A DNA stretch of 64,000 nucleotides from Streptomyces spirodelae. GTDB taxonomy: Bacteria > Actinomycetota > Actinomycetes > Streptomycetales > Streptomycetaceae. Below, in pieces: positions 34,994-43,626 of this stretch. The number at the start of each line of letters is the position of its first letter. Position 1 is the first letter of the stretch. Position numbers and translations under genes: made by a program. The stretch lies in NCBI RefSeq assembly GCF_017676385.1, contig NZ_JAFFZN010000002.1, positions 1-64,000 on the forward strand. The letters are read 5' to 3'. The notes beneath the pieces are model-generated. The model searched no databases and was not told where the DNA came from. It saw only the letters and a program-made list of their open reading frames with translations.

Positions 34994-37900
34994 ATGCTCG
35001 AACCAACTGAATCCAACGAAGCCGAGGCACCCGCAGTCGGTAGCGCCGCTTCAGCGGAACCCGGCACTTCCGGCGTTCCGGGATCGTCCACCGCGTCCGG
35101 CGGATCGGTCGTCGACAGTCGGAGCACTGTCGGCGGCGGAGCCACCGGTGCGCCCGAGACCGCCGGCGGTGCGCTCAGCACGCCGAGCGACACCCTGCCG
35201 CCGCGCCGTCGCCGCGCCGCCAGCCGCCCTGAGGGGCCGCCGTCCGGCACCGAAACGGGCGAGACGGCGGGCACGGCCGCGACACCGACCGTGCTGAACA
35301 GCGCCGCCGAGGCCCCGCAGGACGCCGAGGGCCAGGACGGCGGTCAGGGCGGCGCCGCTGGTGACGCCTCTTCCGAGACCCCCGCCGAGGTCGCTCCGGC
35401 CCCCGCGGCCCGCACCCGGCGCCGGGCCACGCGCAAGGCGACCGCACCGGCCGGTTCGCCGCCTCCGGCGACCCCCGCAGAGCAGCCCGGGAGCACCGAG
35501 CAGCCCGCTGCCGCCGCGCAGCCCGACGTGGCGGGGGGCACCGTCGAGGTGGGCACGGAGCCGCCGAAGGCCGCAGGTCGTCGCCGCGCCACTCGTAAGG
35601 CCACCGCCCCGGCGGGTTCGCCTGCCCCGGCGGAGTCCGCCGAGACCGCGCAGCCCGCCGAGGCCGAGGGAGCCGGGGGAGCAGAGACCGAGGCGCCGAA
35701 GGCACGTACCCGCCGCCGCGCCACCAGCCGCAAGGCCGCTTCCGCCGCTTCCGCCGCCTCCGCCGCTCAGGCCGGTGAGGCCGAGGGCACCGAGGAGACG
35801 GCACCCGAGCAGAAGCCCACGACGACCAGGCGTCGCCGTGCCACCCGTGCGGCCTCCACGCCCGCCACCGAGGCAGCCACCGAGACCGCCGCGCCCGCCG
35901 CGACGGGTGAGGCCACCGAGGCGGCCAGCCCGGAAGAGAGCGACGAGGCCCCCAAGGCGCGCAGCCGCCGCCGTACCAGCACCCGTAAGGCGGCGGCCAC
36001 CGAGGCAGCGGCCGAGACGGAGGCCGGGACCGGAACCGAGGGGGAGAAGACCGCCGCCTCCGGAACCGCGGAGACCGGCGAGCCGGCCGCGGCAGCCGAC
36101 GAGGCTCCCGCGCCTGCCCGTACCCGCCGACGTGCGGCCCGCAAGGGCACCGAGGCCGCCGAGCCGAAGGTCGCCAAGGGCTTCGCGGCCCCCGCGAGCG
36201 GGGCTCCCGCCGAGACCGCCGGGACGGGCGGGGAGTCCGCACAGCCGGCCAAGGGCGAGAAGGGCGAGAAGACCGAGAAGTCCGAGAAGACCGAGGCCCG
36301 CGCGGGGCGCCGGAAGCGGACCGCGCCGCCCATGGCGATGTTCCAGCCGCCCGTCTTCACCGAGCCGGCCTTCCAGACCCCGCAGTCGGCCGCCGCTGCC
36401 GCGGAAGCGGAACGCCGCGCCGAGATCGAGGCGGAGTCCGAGGCGGAGCCGGAGTTCGAGGCCGGAGCCGAGGAGGAGAGCGCGGGCGCCCCGCGCCGTC
36501 GCCGTCGGCGCCGCGCCGAGTCGGCCGAGCCGGCTCCCACCGCCCGCGACGAGGGCCAGGAGGAGCGCGAGGACCAGGCCGAGGAGACCGAGGCCGAGGA
36601 GCAGGACAGCGCCCAGGCCGACGAGCGTCCCGCACGCCGCCGTCGCAGGGGCGGTCGGCGTCGGCGCCGTGGCGAGAGTGCCGAGCAGGCCGAGGGCGCC
36701 GAGACCGACGAGCAGGCCGAGCGCGAGGACCGCTCCGCTGACCGGGAGACCGAGGCCGCAGAGCCGGCCGCTGCCCCGGCCGGCGAAGCCGCGGAGGACG
36801 CCGAGGCCGGTGCCGCGGGCGAGGAGAGCGCGACCGCGCCCTCCGGCGGCCCGTCCAGCAGCAGCTCCCGCCGTCGCCGTCGGCGCCGCCGCCGTTCCGG
36901 TGACGCGGAGCCCGCGACGACCGAGACCGTGACCGCTGACGACCCCGAGCGCACCGTCGTCAAGGTCCGCGAGCCGCGCAAGAAGAAGGACGAGCCCTCC
37001 GACGAGGTGCAGGCCATCAAGGGCTCCACCCGGCTGGAGGCGAAGAAGCAGCGCCGCCGCGAGGGCCGTGAGCAGGGCCGTCGCCGGGTGCCGATCATCA
37101 CGGAGGCGGAGTTCCTCGCCCGCCGCGAGGCCGTCAAGCGCGAGATGATCGTGAGGCAGAGCGGCGAGCGTACACAGATCGCCGTCCTCGAGGACGATGT
37201 GCTGGTCGAGCACTTCGTCAACAAGGAGCAGTCGACCTCGTACGTCGGCAACGTGTACCTCGGCAAGGTGCAGAACGTGCTGCCGTCGATGGAGGCCGCC
37301 TTCGTCGACATCGGCAAGGGCCGCAACGCCGTGCTGTACGCGGGCGAGGTCAACTTCGAGTCGCTGGGCATGGCGGGCGGCCCGCGCCGGATCGAGACGG
37401 CCCTCAAGTCGGGCCAGTCGGTGCTGGTGCAGGTCACCAAGGACCCGATCGGCCACAAGGGCGCCCGGCTGACCAGCCAGGTCTCGCTGCCGGGCCGCTA
37501 CCTGGTCTATGTGCCCGAGGGCTCGATGACGGGCATCAGCCGCAAGCTCCCGGACACCGAGCGCTCGCGGCTCAAGCAGATTCTAAAGCGGGTCGTCCCC
37601 GAGGGCGCCGGCGTGATCGTCCGTACGGCGGCCGAGGGTGCCAGCGAGGACGAGCTGCGCCGGGATGTCGAGCGGCTGCAGGCGCAGTGGGAGGACATCC
37701 AGAAGAAGGCCCAGAAGGGCAACGCGCCCACGCTGCTCTACGGCGAGCCGGACATGACCGTCCGCGTGGTGCGGGACATCTTCAACGAGGACTTCTCCAA
37801 GGTCACCATCAGCGGTGACGAGGCATGGGAGACCATCCACGGCTATGTCTCGCACGTGGCTCCCGACCTGGGCGACCGGCTCCAGAAGTGGAGCTCGGAG

Positions 37901-39517
37901 GTGGACGTTTTCGCCACGTACCGGATCGACGAGCAACTGGCCAAGGCGCTGGACCGCAAGGTGTGGCTGCCCAGCGGCGGCTCGCTGGTGATCGACAGGA
38001 CCGAGGCGATGATCGTCGTCGACGTCAACACCGGCAAGTTCACAGGCCAGGGCGGCAACCTGGAGGAGACGGTCACCAGGAACAACCTGGAGGCGGCCGA
38101 GGAGATCGTGCGCCAGCTGCGGCTGCGCGACCTCGGCGGCATCATCGTGATCGACTTCATCGACATGGTCCTGGAGTCCAACCGCGATCTGGTGCTGCGC
38201 CGCCTGCTGGAGTGCCTGGGCCGGGACCGAACGAAGCACCAGGTGGCGGAGGTCACCTCGCTGGGCCTGGTGCAGATGACCCGTAAGCGGGTCGGCCAGG
38301 GGCTGCTGGAGTCGTTCTCCGAGCAGTGCGTGCACTGCAACGGGCGCGGCGTCATCGTCCACCTGGACCAGGCCATGACCGCCGGCGGTGGCGGCGGGAA
38401 GAAGGGTAAGAAGGGCAAGGGCAAGGCGGACAAGGTCGAGGCCAAGGGCGGTCGGCAGGCCGCGCAGCCGCAGCCGGTGACCGCTGCAGCCGAGCCCGTC
38501 CCCGCCGAGCCCGAGCCCTCTCCGGCGACCGCTCCCGCGGCTGCTGCCGTGGAGCCCGCCGAGGTGGTGGCCGAGGCCGCCGACGTCTCGGCGCAGGCAC
38601 CGGTGCCGGTGGAGTTCGTGCCGGACGAGGAGCTGTTCAACAGTGCGGCCGAGGCGGAAGCGGCGGCCGCCGCACGCGGTGGGCGCGGCCGGCGGCGCGG
38701 CAGCCGCAGGGCGGGCGCTCCCGCCGGTTCGCCGAAGGCCGCGAGCGCGGCGGCGGAGGTGGTCGAGCCGGTGGCGCCGGAGCGCGCCGCCGCTGAGCCT
38801 GCCGTGACCGAGCCGGTACAGGCCCGGGCCCAGGAATCCGCTTCGGCTGAGGCCCCGGCCGTGCCCGCCGCCCCCGAGGCGGCGCCGACGGCGGAACCGG
38901 CCGGGGAACCGGCTGCCGGACCGGGCACGGAGCAGCCGACCGGTCCCGCTCCGGAGCCGACCACCCCCGAGCCGTCCGCCGCCGAGCCGGCCACCGGCGC
39001 GCGGCGTCGGCGCCGGGTCACGCGCAAGGTCAGCGCACCGGCCGGGGCGCCCCCAGCCGCTGACGACACCGCCGCCGTGCTGGTCGTCCCCGCGGACGAG
39101 ACGGCTGCCGAGGCCGCCGCCCCCGAGCCCGAGCCGGTGGTCGGCGAGGTCGTCACCGATGTGGCTCCCCTCCGCCCCCGGCGCAGGGTGACCCGGACGA
39201 TCACCACCACCGCGCCGGCCGAGGAGGGCGAGGCCCCGGCCCCGGCCAAGAAGACCGCGGCCAAGAAGACGGCCAAGAAGGCTCCGGCGAAGAAGGCGGC
39301 GGCCAAGAAGACCGCCGCCAAGAAGACGACGGCGAAGTCGGCCACCAAGTCGACGGCCAAGTCGACGGCCAAGCCGGCGGCGAAGTCCACGGCGAAGGCG
39401 GCAGGAAAGACGGCGGCGAAGAAGACCGCCAAGAAGTCCGCCGCCAAGAAGACGGCCGCCGCCGAGCAGGAAGGCGGAGCCGGAACCTCGGTCTCCGCCT
39501 CGGCCTCCGAGGAGTGA
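34994..39517 (+). CDS. rne: RNase E/G family endoribonuclease with very long flanking tails
   Basis: This single-strand-specific endoribonuclease acts in mRNA decay and rRNA processing. The protein has 1507 residues. Residues 1 to about 700 are disordered Ala/Glu/Pro sequence with repeated basic clusters (RRRATRKATAPAGSP). The S1 RNA-binding domain starts near 729 (EHFVNKEQSTSYVGNVYLGK). The catalytic DNase-I-like domain has Asp1010 in VVDVNTGKF and Asp1054 in IVIDFIDM, followed by the Zn-link Cys1112-V-H-Cys1115. The C-terminus ends in a Lys/Ala tail resembling histone H1. Actinobacterial enzymes place the core centrally with tails on both sides. Confidence 0.95.
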   Translation: MLEPTESNEAEAPAVGSAASAEPGTSGVPGSSTASGGSVVDSRSTVGGGATGAPETAGGALSTPSDTLPPRRRRAASRPEGPPSGTETGETAGTAATPTVLNSAAEAPQDAEGQDGGQGGAAGDASSETPAEVAPAPAARTRRRATRKATAPAGSPPPATPAEQPGSTEQPAAAAQPDVAGGTVEVGTEPPKAAGRRRATRKATAPAGSPAPAESAETAQPAEAEGAGGAETEAPKARTRRRATSRKAASAASAASAAQAGEAEGTEETAPEQKPTTTRRRRATRAASTPATEAATETAAPAATGEATEAASPEESDEAPKARSRRRTSTRKAAATEAAAETEAGTGTEGEKTAASGTAETGEPAAAADEAPAPARTRRRAARKGTEAAEPKVAKGFAAPASGAPAETAGTGGESAQPAKGEKGEKTEKSEKTEARAGRRKRTAPPMAMFQPPVFTEPAFQTPQSAAAAAEAERRAEIEAESEAEPEFEAGAEEESAGAPRRRRRRRAESAEPAPTARDEGQEEREDQAEETEAEEQDSAQADERPARRRRRGGRRRRRGESAEQAEGAETDEQAEREDRSADRETEAAEPAAAPAGEAAEDAEAGAAGEESATAPSGGPSSSSSRRRRRRRRRSGDAEPATTETVTADDPERTVVKVREPRKKKDEPSDEVQAIKGSTRLEAKKQRRREGREQGRRRVPIITEAEFLARREAVKREMIVRQSGERTQIAVLEDDVLVEHFVNKEQSTSYVGNVYLGKVQNVLPSMEAAFVDIGKGRNAVLYAGEVNFESLGMAGGPRRIETALKSGQSVLVQVTKDPIGHKGARLTSQVSLPGRYLVYVPEGSMTGISRKLPDTERSRLKQILKRVVPEGAGVIVRTAAEGASEDELRRDVERLQAQWEDIQKKAQKGNAPTLLYGEPDMTVRVVRDIFNEDFSKVTISGDEAWETIHGYVSHVAPDLGDRLQKWSSEVDVFATYRIDEQLAKALDRKVWLPSGGSLVIDRTEAMIVVDVNTGKFTGQGGNLEETVTRNNLEAAEEIVRQLRLRDLGGIIVIDFIDMVLESNRDLVLRRLLECLGRDRTKHQVAEVTSLGLVQMTRKRVGQGLLESFSEQCVHCNGRGVIVHLDQAMTAGGGGGKKGKKGKGKADKVEAKGGRQAAQPQPVTAAAEPVPAEPEPSPATAPAAAAVEPAEVVAEAADVSAQAPVPVEFVPDEELFNSAAEAEAAAAARGGRGRRRGSRRAGAPAGSPKAASAAAEVVEPVAPERAAAEPAVTEPVQARAQESASAEAPAVPAAPEAAPTAEPAGEPAAGPGTEQPTGPAPEPTTPEPSAAEPATGARRRRRVTRKVSAPAGAPPAADDTAAVLVVPADETAAEAAAPEPEPVVGEVVTDVAPLRPRRRVTRTITTTAPAEEGEAPAPAKKTAAKKTAKKAPAKKAAAKKTAAKKTTAKSATKSTAKSTAKPAAKSTAKAAGKTAAKKTAKKSAAKKTAAAEQEGGAGTSVSASASEE

Positions 39518-39518
39518 T

Positions 39519-39561
39519 CCGGTGGGGGTGGGGAGGGGGCTGCCCTCCCCACCCCCACCGG
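39519..39561 (+). terminator. rne terminator
   Basis: A perfect 19-bp stem (CCGGTGGGGGTGGGGAGGG and complement) with loop GGCTG begins just after the rne stop. Confidence 0.9.
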
Positions 39562-39605
39562 GCCCCGGCCAGGGCCTCGGGGCCGGACCCCGGGACCGTA
39601 TGGGG

Positions 39606-39769
39606 TACCCTTGACCGTCGGCGTGTCCTCACCCGGGCGCGCTGCTCCTGAGCAAATCCCTCCCGGGTCTCCGGGAGAGGCCGCTCAATCCTTCCGGATC
39701 AGATCCGCGCTCCGGCGCGGGCGGGCGGCTGGCGTCAGGAGCTCCGATTCGAGCGAGAGAGAGTTCCGC
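39606..39769 (+). promoter_or_regulatory. rplU promoter and long 5' leader
   Basis: TACCCT (39606-39611) is a likely -10 box, giving a leader of about 150 nt before rplU. The leader holds a CTCCCGG-gtct-CCGGGAG hairpin (about 39683-39700) and a GC-rich stem. L21 leaders are autoregulatory in some bacteria; here that is a guess. Confidence 0.45.
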
Positions 39770-40093
39770 GTGTACGCGATCGTGCGCACCGGCGGGCGCC
39801 AGCAGAAGGTCTCTGTGGGCGACGTCATCGAGGTTGACCGTATTTCTGAGAGCAAGGTCGGCGACACCGTCGAGCTCTCCACCCTGCTCGTCGTCGACGG
39901 TGACGCCGTCACCAGCGACCCCTGGGTCCTGGCGGGCGTGAAGGTCCAGGCCGAGGTGGTGGACCACCACAAGGGCGACAAGATCCGGATCCAGAAGTAC
40001 AAGAACAAGACCGGGTACAAGAAGCGCATCGGTCACCGCCAGCTCCACACCGCGCTGAAGGTCACCGACATCCCCGCCCCGGCCAAGAAGTAA
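39770..40093 (+). CDS. rplU: 50S ribosomal protein L21
   Basis: The 107-residue protein begins with [22 protein letters not shown] and ends with the L21 signature ([22 protein letters not shown]). L21 binds 23S rRNA together with L20. GTG 39770 follows GAGAGAGAG. It is co-transcribed with rpmA, 13 bp downstream. Confidence 0.97.
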   Translation: MYAIVRTGGRQQKVSVGDVIEVDRISESKVGDTVELSTLLVVDGDAVTSDPWVLAGVKVQAEVVDHHKGDKIRIQKYKNKTGYKKRIGHRQLHTALKVTDIPAPAKK

Positions 40094-40106
40094 GGACTGA
40101 GGAGAG

Positions 40107-40364
40107 ATGGCACACAAGAAGGGCGCATCGTCCACCCGGAACGGTCGCGACTCCAACCCGCAGTACCTCGGCGTGAAGCGCTTCGGCGGTCAGGTCGTCA
40201 ACGCGGGTGAGATCCTGGTCCGCCAGCGCGGTACCCACTTCCACCCGGGCAAGGGCGTCGGCCGCGGCGGCGACGACACCCTGTTCGCGCTGGACGCGGG
40301 TGCGGTGCAGTTCGGCACCCACCGCGGCCGCAAGGTCGTGAACGTCGTCCCGGCCGCCAAGTAA
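40107..40364 (+). CDS. rpmA: 50S ribosomal protein L27
   Basis: The 85-residue protein begins [20 protein letters not shown], the tail that reaches the peptidyl-transferase centre, with no cleavable extension of the Firmicutes type. All L27 blocks are present ([20 protein letters not shown]). GGAGAG precedes the ATG. Confidence 0.97.
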   Translation: MAHKKGASSTRNGRDSNPQYLGVKRFGGQVVNAGEILVRQRGTHFHPGKGVGRGGDDTLFALDAGAVQFGTHRGRKVVNVVPAAK

Positions 40365-40390
40365 GCAGCCGGACGGCACACTCTCCACAC

Positions 40391-40458
40391 CCGAGGGCGG
40401 ACCTCCTCCTCCCGTGCGTACGGCACCGCGTACGCACGGGAAGCGGGTCCGCCCTCGG
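40391..40458 (+). terminator. Nested double hairpin, rpmA / obgE
   Basis: An outer 13-bp stem (CCGAGGGCGGACC and complement) encloses an inner perfect 12-bp stem (CCCGTGCGTACG and complement, loop GCACCG). It is likely a terminator or partial read-through element after the ribosomal genes. Confidence 0.8.
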
Positions 40459-40531
40459 TGCGTAGTGCGCGGCTTCGTGCGCGCTGCGTGCGCAGTACAC
40501 CCCCCAGCACGCCTTTGGAGGCACACCCCCT

Positions 40532-41974
40532 ATGACCACCTTCGTGGACCGCGTCGAGCTGCATGTCGCCGCGGGTAACGGTGGACACGGCTGCGCCTCC
40601 GTGCACCGGGAGAAGTTCAAGCCGCTCGGCGGACCCGACGGCGGCAACGGCGGGCGCGGCGGCGATGTGATCTTCGTCGTCGACCCGGATGTGACCACGC
40701 TGCTCGACTACCACCACAGCCCGCACCGCAAGGCCACCAACGGCCGGCCCGGCGAGGGCGGGCACCGGTCCGGGCAGGACGGCAAGGACCTGGTGCTGCC
40801 GGTGCCGGACGGCACCGTCGTACTCGACAGGCGCGGCGAGGTGCTGGCCGACATGGTCGGCGCCGGCACCACCTTCGTCGCGGGCCGCGGCGGGCGCGGC
40901 GGGCTCGGCAACGCGGCGCTGGCCTCCGCGCGGCGCAAGGCCCCCGGCTTCGCGCTGCTGGGCGAGCCCGGCGAGGAGCGGGACGTCGTCCTGGAGTTGA
41001 AGACGGTCGCGGACGTCGCGCTCGTCGGCTACCCGAGTGCGGGCAAGTCCTCGCTGATCTCGGTACTCTCCGCCGCCAAGCCGAAGATCGCCGACTACCC
41101 CTTCACCACCCTGGTGCCCAACCTGGGCGTGGTCACCGCGGGCGGCTCCGTCTACACCATCGCGGACGTGCCGGGACTGATCCCCGGCGCCAGCGAGGGC
41201 AAGGGGCTCGGGCTGGAGTTCCTGCGGCACGTCGAGCGCTGCTCCGTGCTGGTCCATGTGCTGGACTGCGCCACGCTGGAGACCGACCGCGACCCCGTCT
41301 CCGACCTGGACGTCATCGAGGCCGAACTGGCCCGCTACGGCGGTCTGGAGGACCGGCCGCGCGTCGTCGTCCTCAACAAGACGGACATCCCCGAGGGCAA
41401 GGACCTGGCCGACATCATCCGGCCCGACCTCCAGGAGCGCGGCTTGGCCGTCTTCGAGGTCTCGGCCGTCTCCCGGCAGGGCCTCAAGGAGCTGTCCTAC
41501 GCGCTGGCGGGGCTGGTGGACGAGGCCCGTGCGGCACGTCCCGTACAGGAGTCCACGCGCATCGTCATCCGGCCCAAGGCCGTGGACGACGCGGGCTTCA
41601 CGGTGACCCGCATCGAGGAGGGCTTCTTCCGGGTGCGCGGCGAGAAGCCCGAACGCTGGGTGCGGCAGACCGACTTCAACAACGACGAGGCCGTCGGCTA
41701 CCTCGCGGACCGGCTCGCCCGGCTCGGCGTCGAGGAGGAGCTGCTGAAGGCGGGCGCCCGCGAGGGCGACGGCGTCGCCATCGGCGACGAGGACAACGCC
41801 GTCGTCTTCGACTGGGAGCCCGCCATGGTGACCGGCGCCGAAATGCTCGGCCGCCGCGGCGAGGACCACCGTATGGAAGCCCCCCGGCCGGCGGCCCAGC
41901 GCCGCCGTGACCGCGAGGCGGAGCGCGACGAGGCCCTGGGCGAGTACGAGGACTTCGACCCGTTCGAGGGCTGA
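40532..41974 (+). CDS. obgE: Obg GTPase
   Basis: This ribosome-associated GTPase takes part in 50S maturation and, in Streptomyces, affects aerial mycelium onset. The 480-residue protein has the Gly-rich Obg fold (1-158), a G domain with G1 GYPSAGKSS (166-174), G3 DVPGLIPGA and G4 NKTD, and the OCT domain. A charged C-terminal tail of about 45 residues (Arg/Glu-rich) follows. ATG 40532 has TTTGGAGG upstream. The rplU-rpmA-obg order is conserved. Confidence 0.97.
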   Translation: MTTFVDRVELHVAAGNGGHGCASVHREKFKPLGGPDGGNGGRGGDVIFVVDPDVTTLLDYHHSPHRKATNGRPGEGGHRSGQDGKDLVLPVPDGTVVLDRRGEVLADMVGAGTTFVAGRGGRGGLGNAALASARRKAPGFALLGEPGEERDVVLELKTVADVALVGYPSAGKSSLISVLSAAKPKIADYPFTTLVPNLGVVTAGGSVYTIADVPGLIPGASEGKGLGLEFLRHVERCSVLVHVLDCATLETDRDPVSDLDVIEAELARYGGLEDRPRVVVLNKTDIPEGKDLADIIRPDLQERGLAVFEVSAVSRQGLKELSYALAGLVDEARAARPVQESTRIVIRPKAVDDAGFTVTRIEEGFFRVRGEKPERWVRQTDFNNDEAVGYLADRLARLGVEEELLKAGAREGDGVAIGDEDNAVVFDWEPAMVTGAEMLGRRGEDHRMEAPRPAAQRRRDREAERDEALGEYEDFDPFEG

Positions 41975-41985
41975 GCCCCGCGCCC

Positions 41986-42023
41986 GTCCATGGCCATCTG
42001 ATGGCCGTCAGATGGGCATGGAC
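41986..42023. terminator. Bidirectional terminator, obgE / phospholipase D-like gene
   Basis: A 16-bp stem with one mismatch (GTCCATGGCCATCTGA against TCAGATGGGCATGGAC) and a 6-nt loop lies between the convergent genes. Confidence 0.85.
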
Positions 42024-42028
42024 GGCCA

Positions 42029-43333
42029 TCAGTGCTCGGGCTGCGGGCTCACCCCCTTGCAACTGGGGGTGTCGTCGGCCAGACCGGGCAGCGCCGAGCC
42101 GCGCACCCGGTGGAAGTGCCGCACGTACGCATCGTGCACGGCGTCGTCGTCGACCTTCAGCAGCGCCTCGTCGTTCCTGGTGAGCGCCGGGCCCGAGTAG
42201 TTGTGGCTGCCGGTCCACACCACTTTGTTCCGGGCGCCCGCGTAACGCCCGGAGATCATCAGCGTCTTGGAGTGGAGGACCTCGCGGGAGGTCCTGGAGT
42301 TCCCGTCGTCGTCGTAGTGCAGGCACCGCACCGCCGGGCCGCCGGGCGCGTGCAGGGCCTCCCAGGTACCGGGCGAGCCGGTGCTGTCCTCGCTGTCGGT
42401 CTGTGCGTAGACGATGTCGACGGCGCATCCCTGCCGGTGCAGCGCGGCGAGCTTGTCGGCGACGCGCTGCCTGGTGAGCTTGAACATGGCCAGCCGGACG
42501 CTGGTGCGATGGCTGCCGAGGGCGTCCTTCCAGCGGCAGGTGACGTTGTCGAGGATCGCGGTCACGGTGTCGGCGCGCCCGGGGCGCGGGAAGAAGTAGC
42601 CCGTGTACGGCCCGGCGCCCGCGCGGGTGTAGCGCCAGGCGCGCCAGTCGGCCGCGGCGAGCTTGTCGAAGTACCGGCTGTAGGCGGTGTAGGTGCGCGC
42701 CTGGGAGACGACCATGGCGTCGTTCCAGAACTTGGTCCAGCTGCCGCTGGACAGGTTGGACGACGTCTGGACCACGACGTTCCGCAGCCGGCCGGTCCGG
42801 GAGAAGAGCCAGAACTTGTTGTGCGCGATGGACGGTCCGGCACCCGGATCGCCCAGACAGGACTTCCCCTTCGGGCACAGTCCGACGAAGGACCGTTTCG
42901 CCCGGTTGGTGCCGAGCGCCTTGCGCAGGATCGTGTACGAGGTACTGGAGGGCATCGCGCTCACGCTCGACTCGTCCAGCATCACCTGGACGTTGACGCG
43001 TCGTTTGGCGGAGGTGTGCGCCTTGGCCAGAGCGCGGGCCACCTCCGCGTCCCAGAAGTGGTAGAGGGCCACCTTGATCGTGGAGCGGGGCGCGGCCGCC
43101 TTGACGCGGGCCAGCAGATCGCTGCGGATGGCGCGCTGCTGCGCGGGCGTGCCGTTGGGCAGATTGAAGACGGGCCCGGTGCCGGGAGATGGGGCCATGG
43201 CGGGAGACGCGGCCATGCCGGGAGATGGGGCCGTGGCGGGAGATGCGGCCGTGGCGGGGGAGGGGGCCATGAGATGGAGCCCCGCCACCAGGGCAAGGGC
43301 CAGAGGTGTTATGGCTGTTCTCAGGCGTGTCAC
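42029..43333 (-). CDS. Secreted phospholipase D-like (HKD superfamily) protein
   Basis: A 434-residue exported protein. The signal peptide (RLRTAITPLALALVAGLHL) is followed by five hexapeptide repeats of the S-P-A/G-T/M-A-A/P type. Two phosphodiesterase-like halves follow, with AHNKFWLFSRTG and LHSKTLMISGR, that is H-x-K motifs in which the usual Asp of HxKxxxxD is not in place, each followed by S-S-N or G-S-H-N-Y-S. It may be a nuclease or phospholipase. GTG 43333 follows AGGAGGGG by 6 nt. Confidence 0.83.
   Translation of the reverse strand: MTRLRTAITPLALALVAGLHLMAPSPATAASPATAPSPGMAASPAMAPSPGTGPVFNLPNGTPAQQRAIRSDLLARVKAAAPRSTIKVALYHFWDAEVARALAKAHTSAKRRVNVQVMLDESSVSAMPSSTSYTILRKALGTNRAKRSFVGLCPKGKSCLGDPGAGPSIAHNKFWLFSRTGRLRNVVVQTSSNLSSGSWTKFWNDAMVVSQARTYTAYSRYFDKLAAADWRAWRYTRAGAGPYTGYFFPRPGRADTVTAILDNVTCRWKDALGSHRTSVRLAMFKLTRQRVADKLAALHRQGCAVDIVYAQTDSEDSTGSPGTWEALHAPGGPAVRCLHYDDDGNSRTSREVLHSKTLMISGRYAGARNKVVWTGSHNYSGPALTRNDEALLKVDDDAVHDAYVRHFHRVRGSALPGLADDTPSCKGVSPQPEH
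43184..43270 (-). repeat. 18-bp tandem repeat in the phospholipase D-like gene
   Basis: About five imperfect copies of an 18-bp unit (such as GGGAGATGCGGCCGTGGC on the plus strand) encode the hexapeptide repeats just after the signal peptide. Confidence 0.75.
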
Positions 43334-43480
43334 GTGCGTCCCCTCCTGGCTGATGGTGCGGAACCCGGCGGATGGTGCGGGCCGGGTCGCCAGCGAGCGT
43401 AGGGAGCGCAAAGCCCGATTTTCAGGCGATGATCCCAATTGCTGGTACGAGTGGGACAGAAGTGACGCAGGCATACGGAA

Positions 43481-43512
43481 GGGCCCCGGGAGGTGAACTC
43501 CTCCCGGGGCCC
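43481..43512 (-). terminator. Terminator downstream of the TagF-like gene
   Basis: A perfect 13-bp stem (GGGCCCCGGGAGG and complement) with loop TGAACT separates the TagF-like gene from the phospholipase D-like gene on the minus strand. Confidence 0.85.
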
Positions 43513-43626
43513 CGCACCGTTTCGTGCTCCTATGCGCCGGTGTAACGCGCGAACATCACCCGAACAGGTGGAACGCCGTGTCCCCGCCGGGACGGCGGGG
43601 CGCCGTGCGCGGCCCGCCTCGGCGCC

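Noticed and set aside
35051..37456. Large Leu/Gly-rich antisense frames opposite rne
   Set aside because: Created by the repetitive Ala/Glu/Arg codons of rne; no independent coding evidence.
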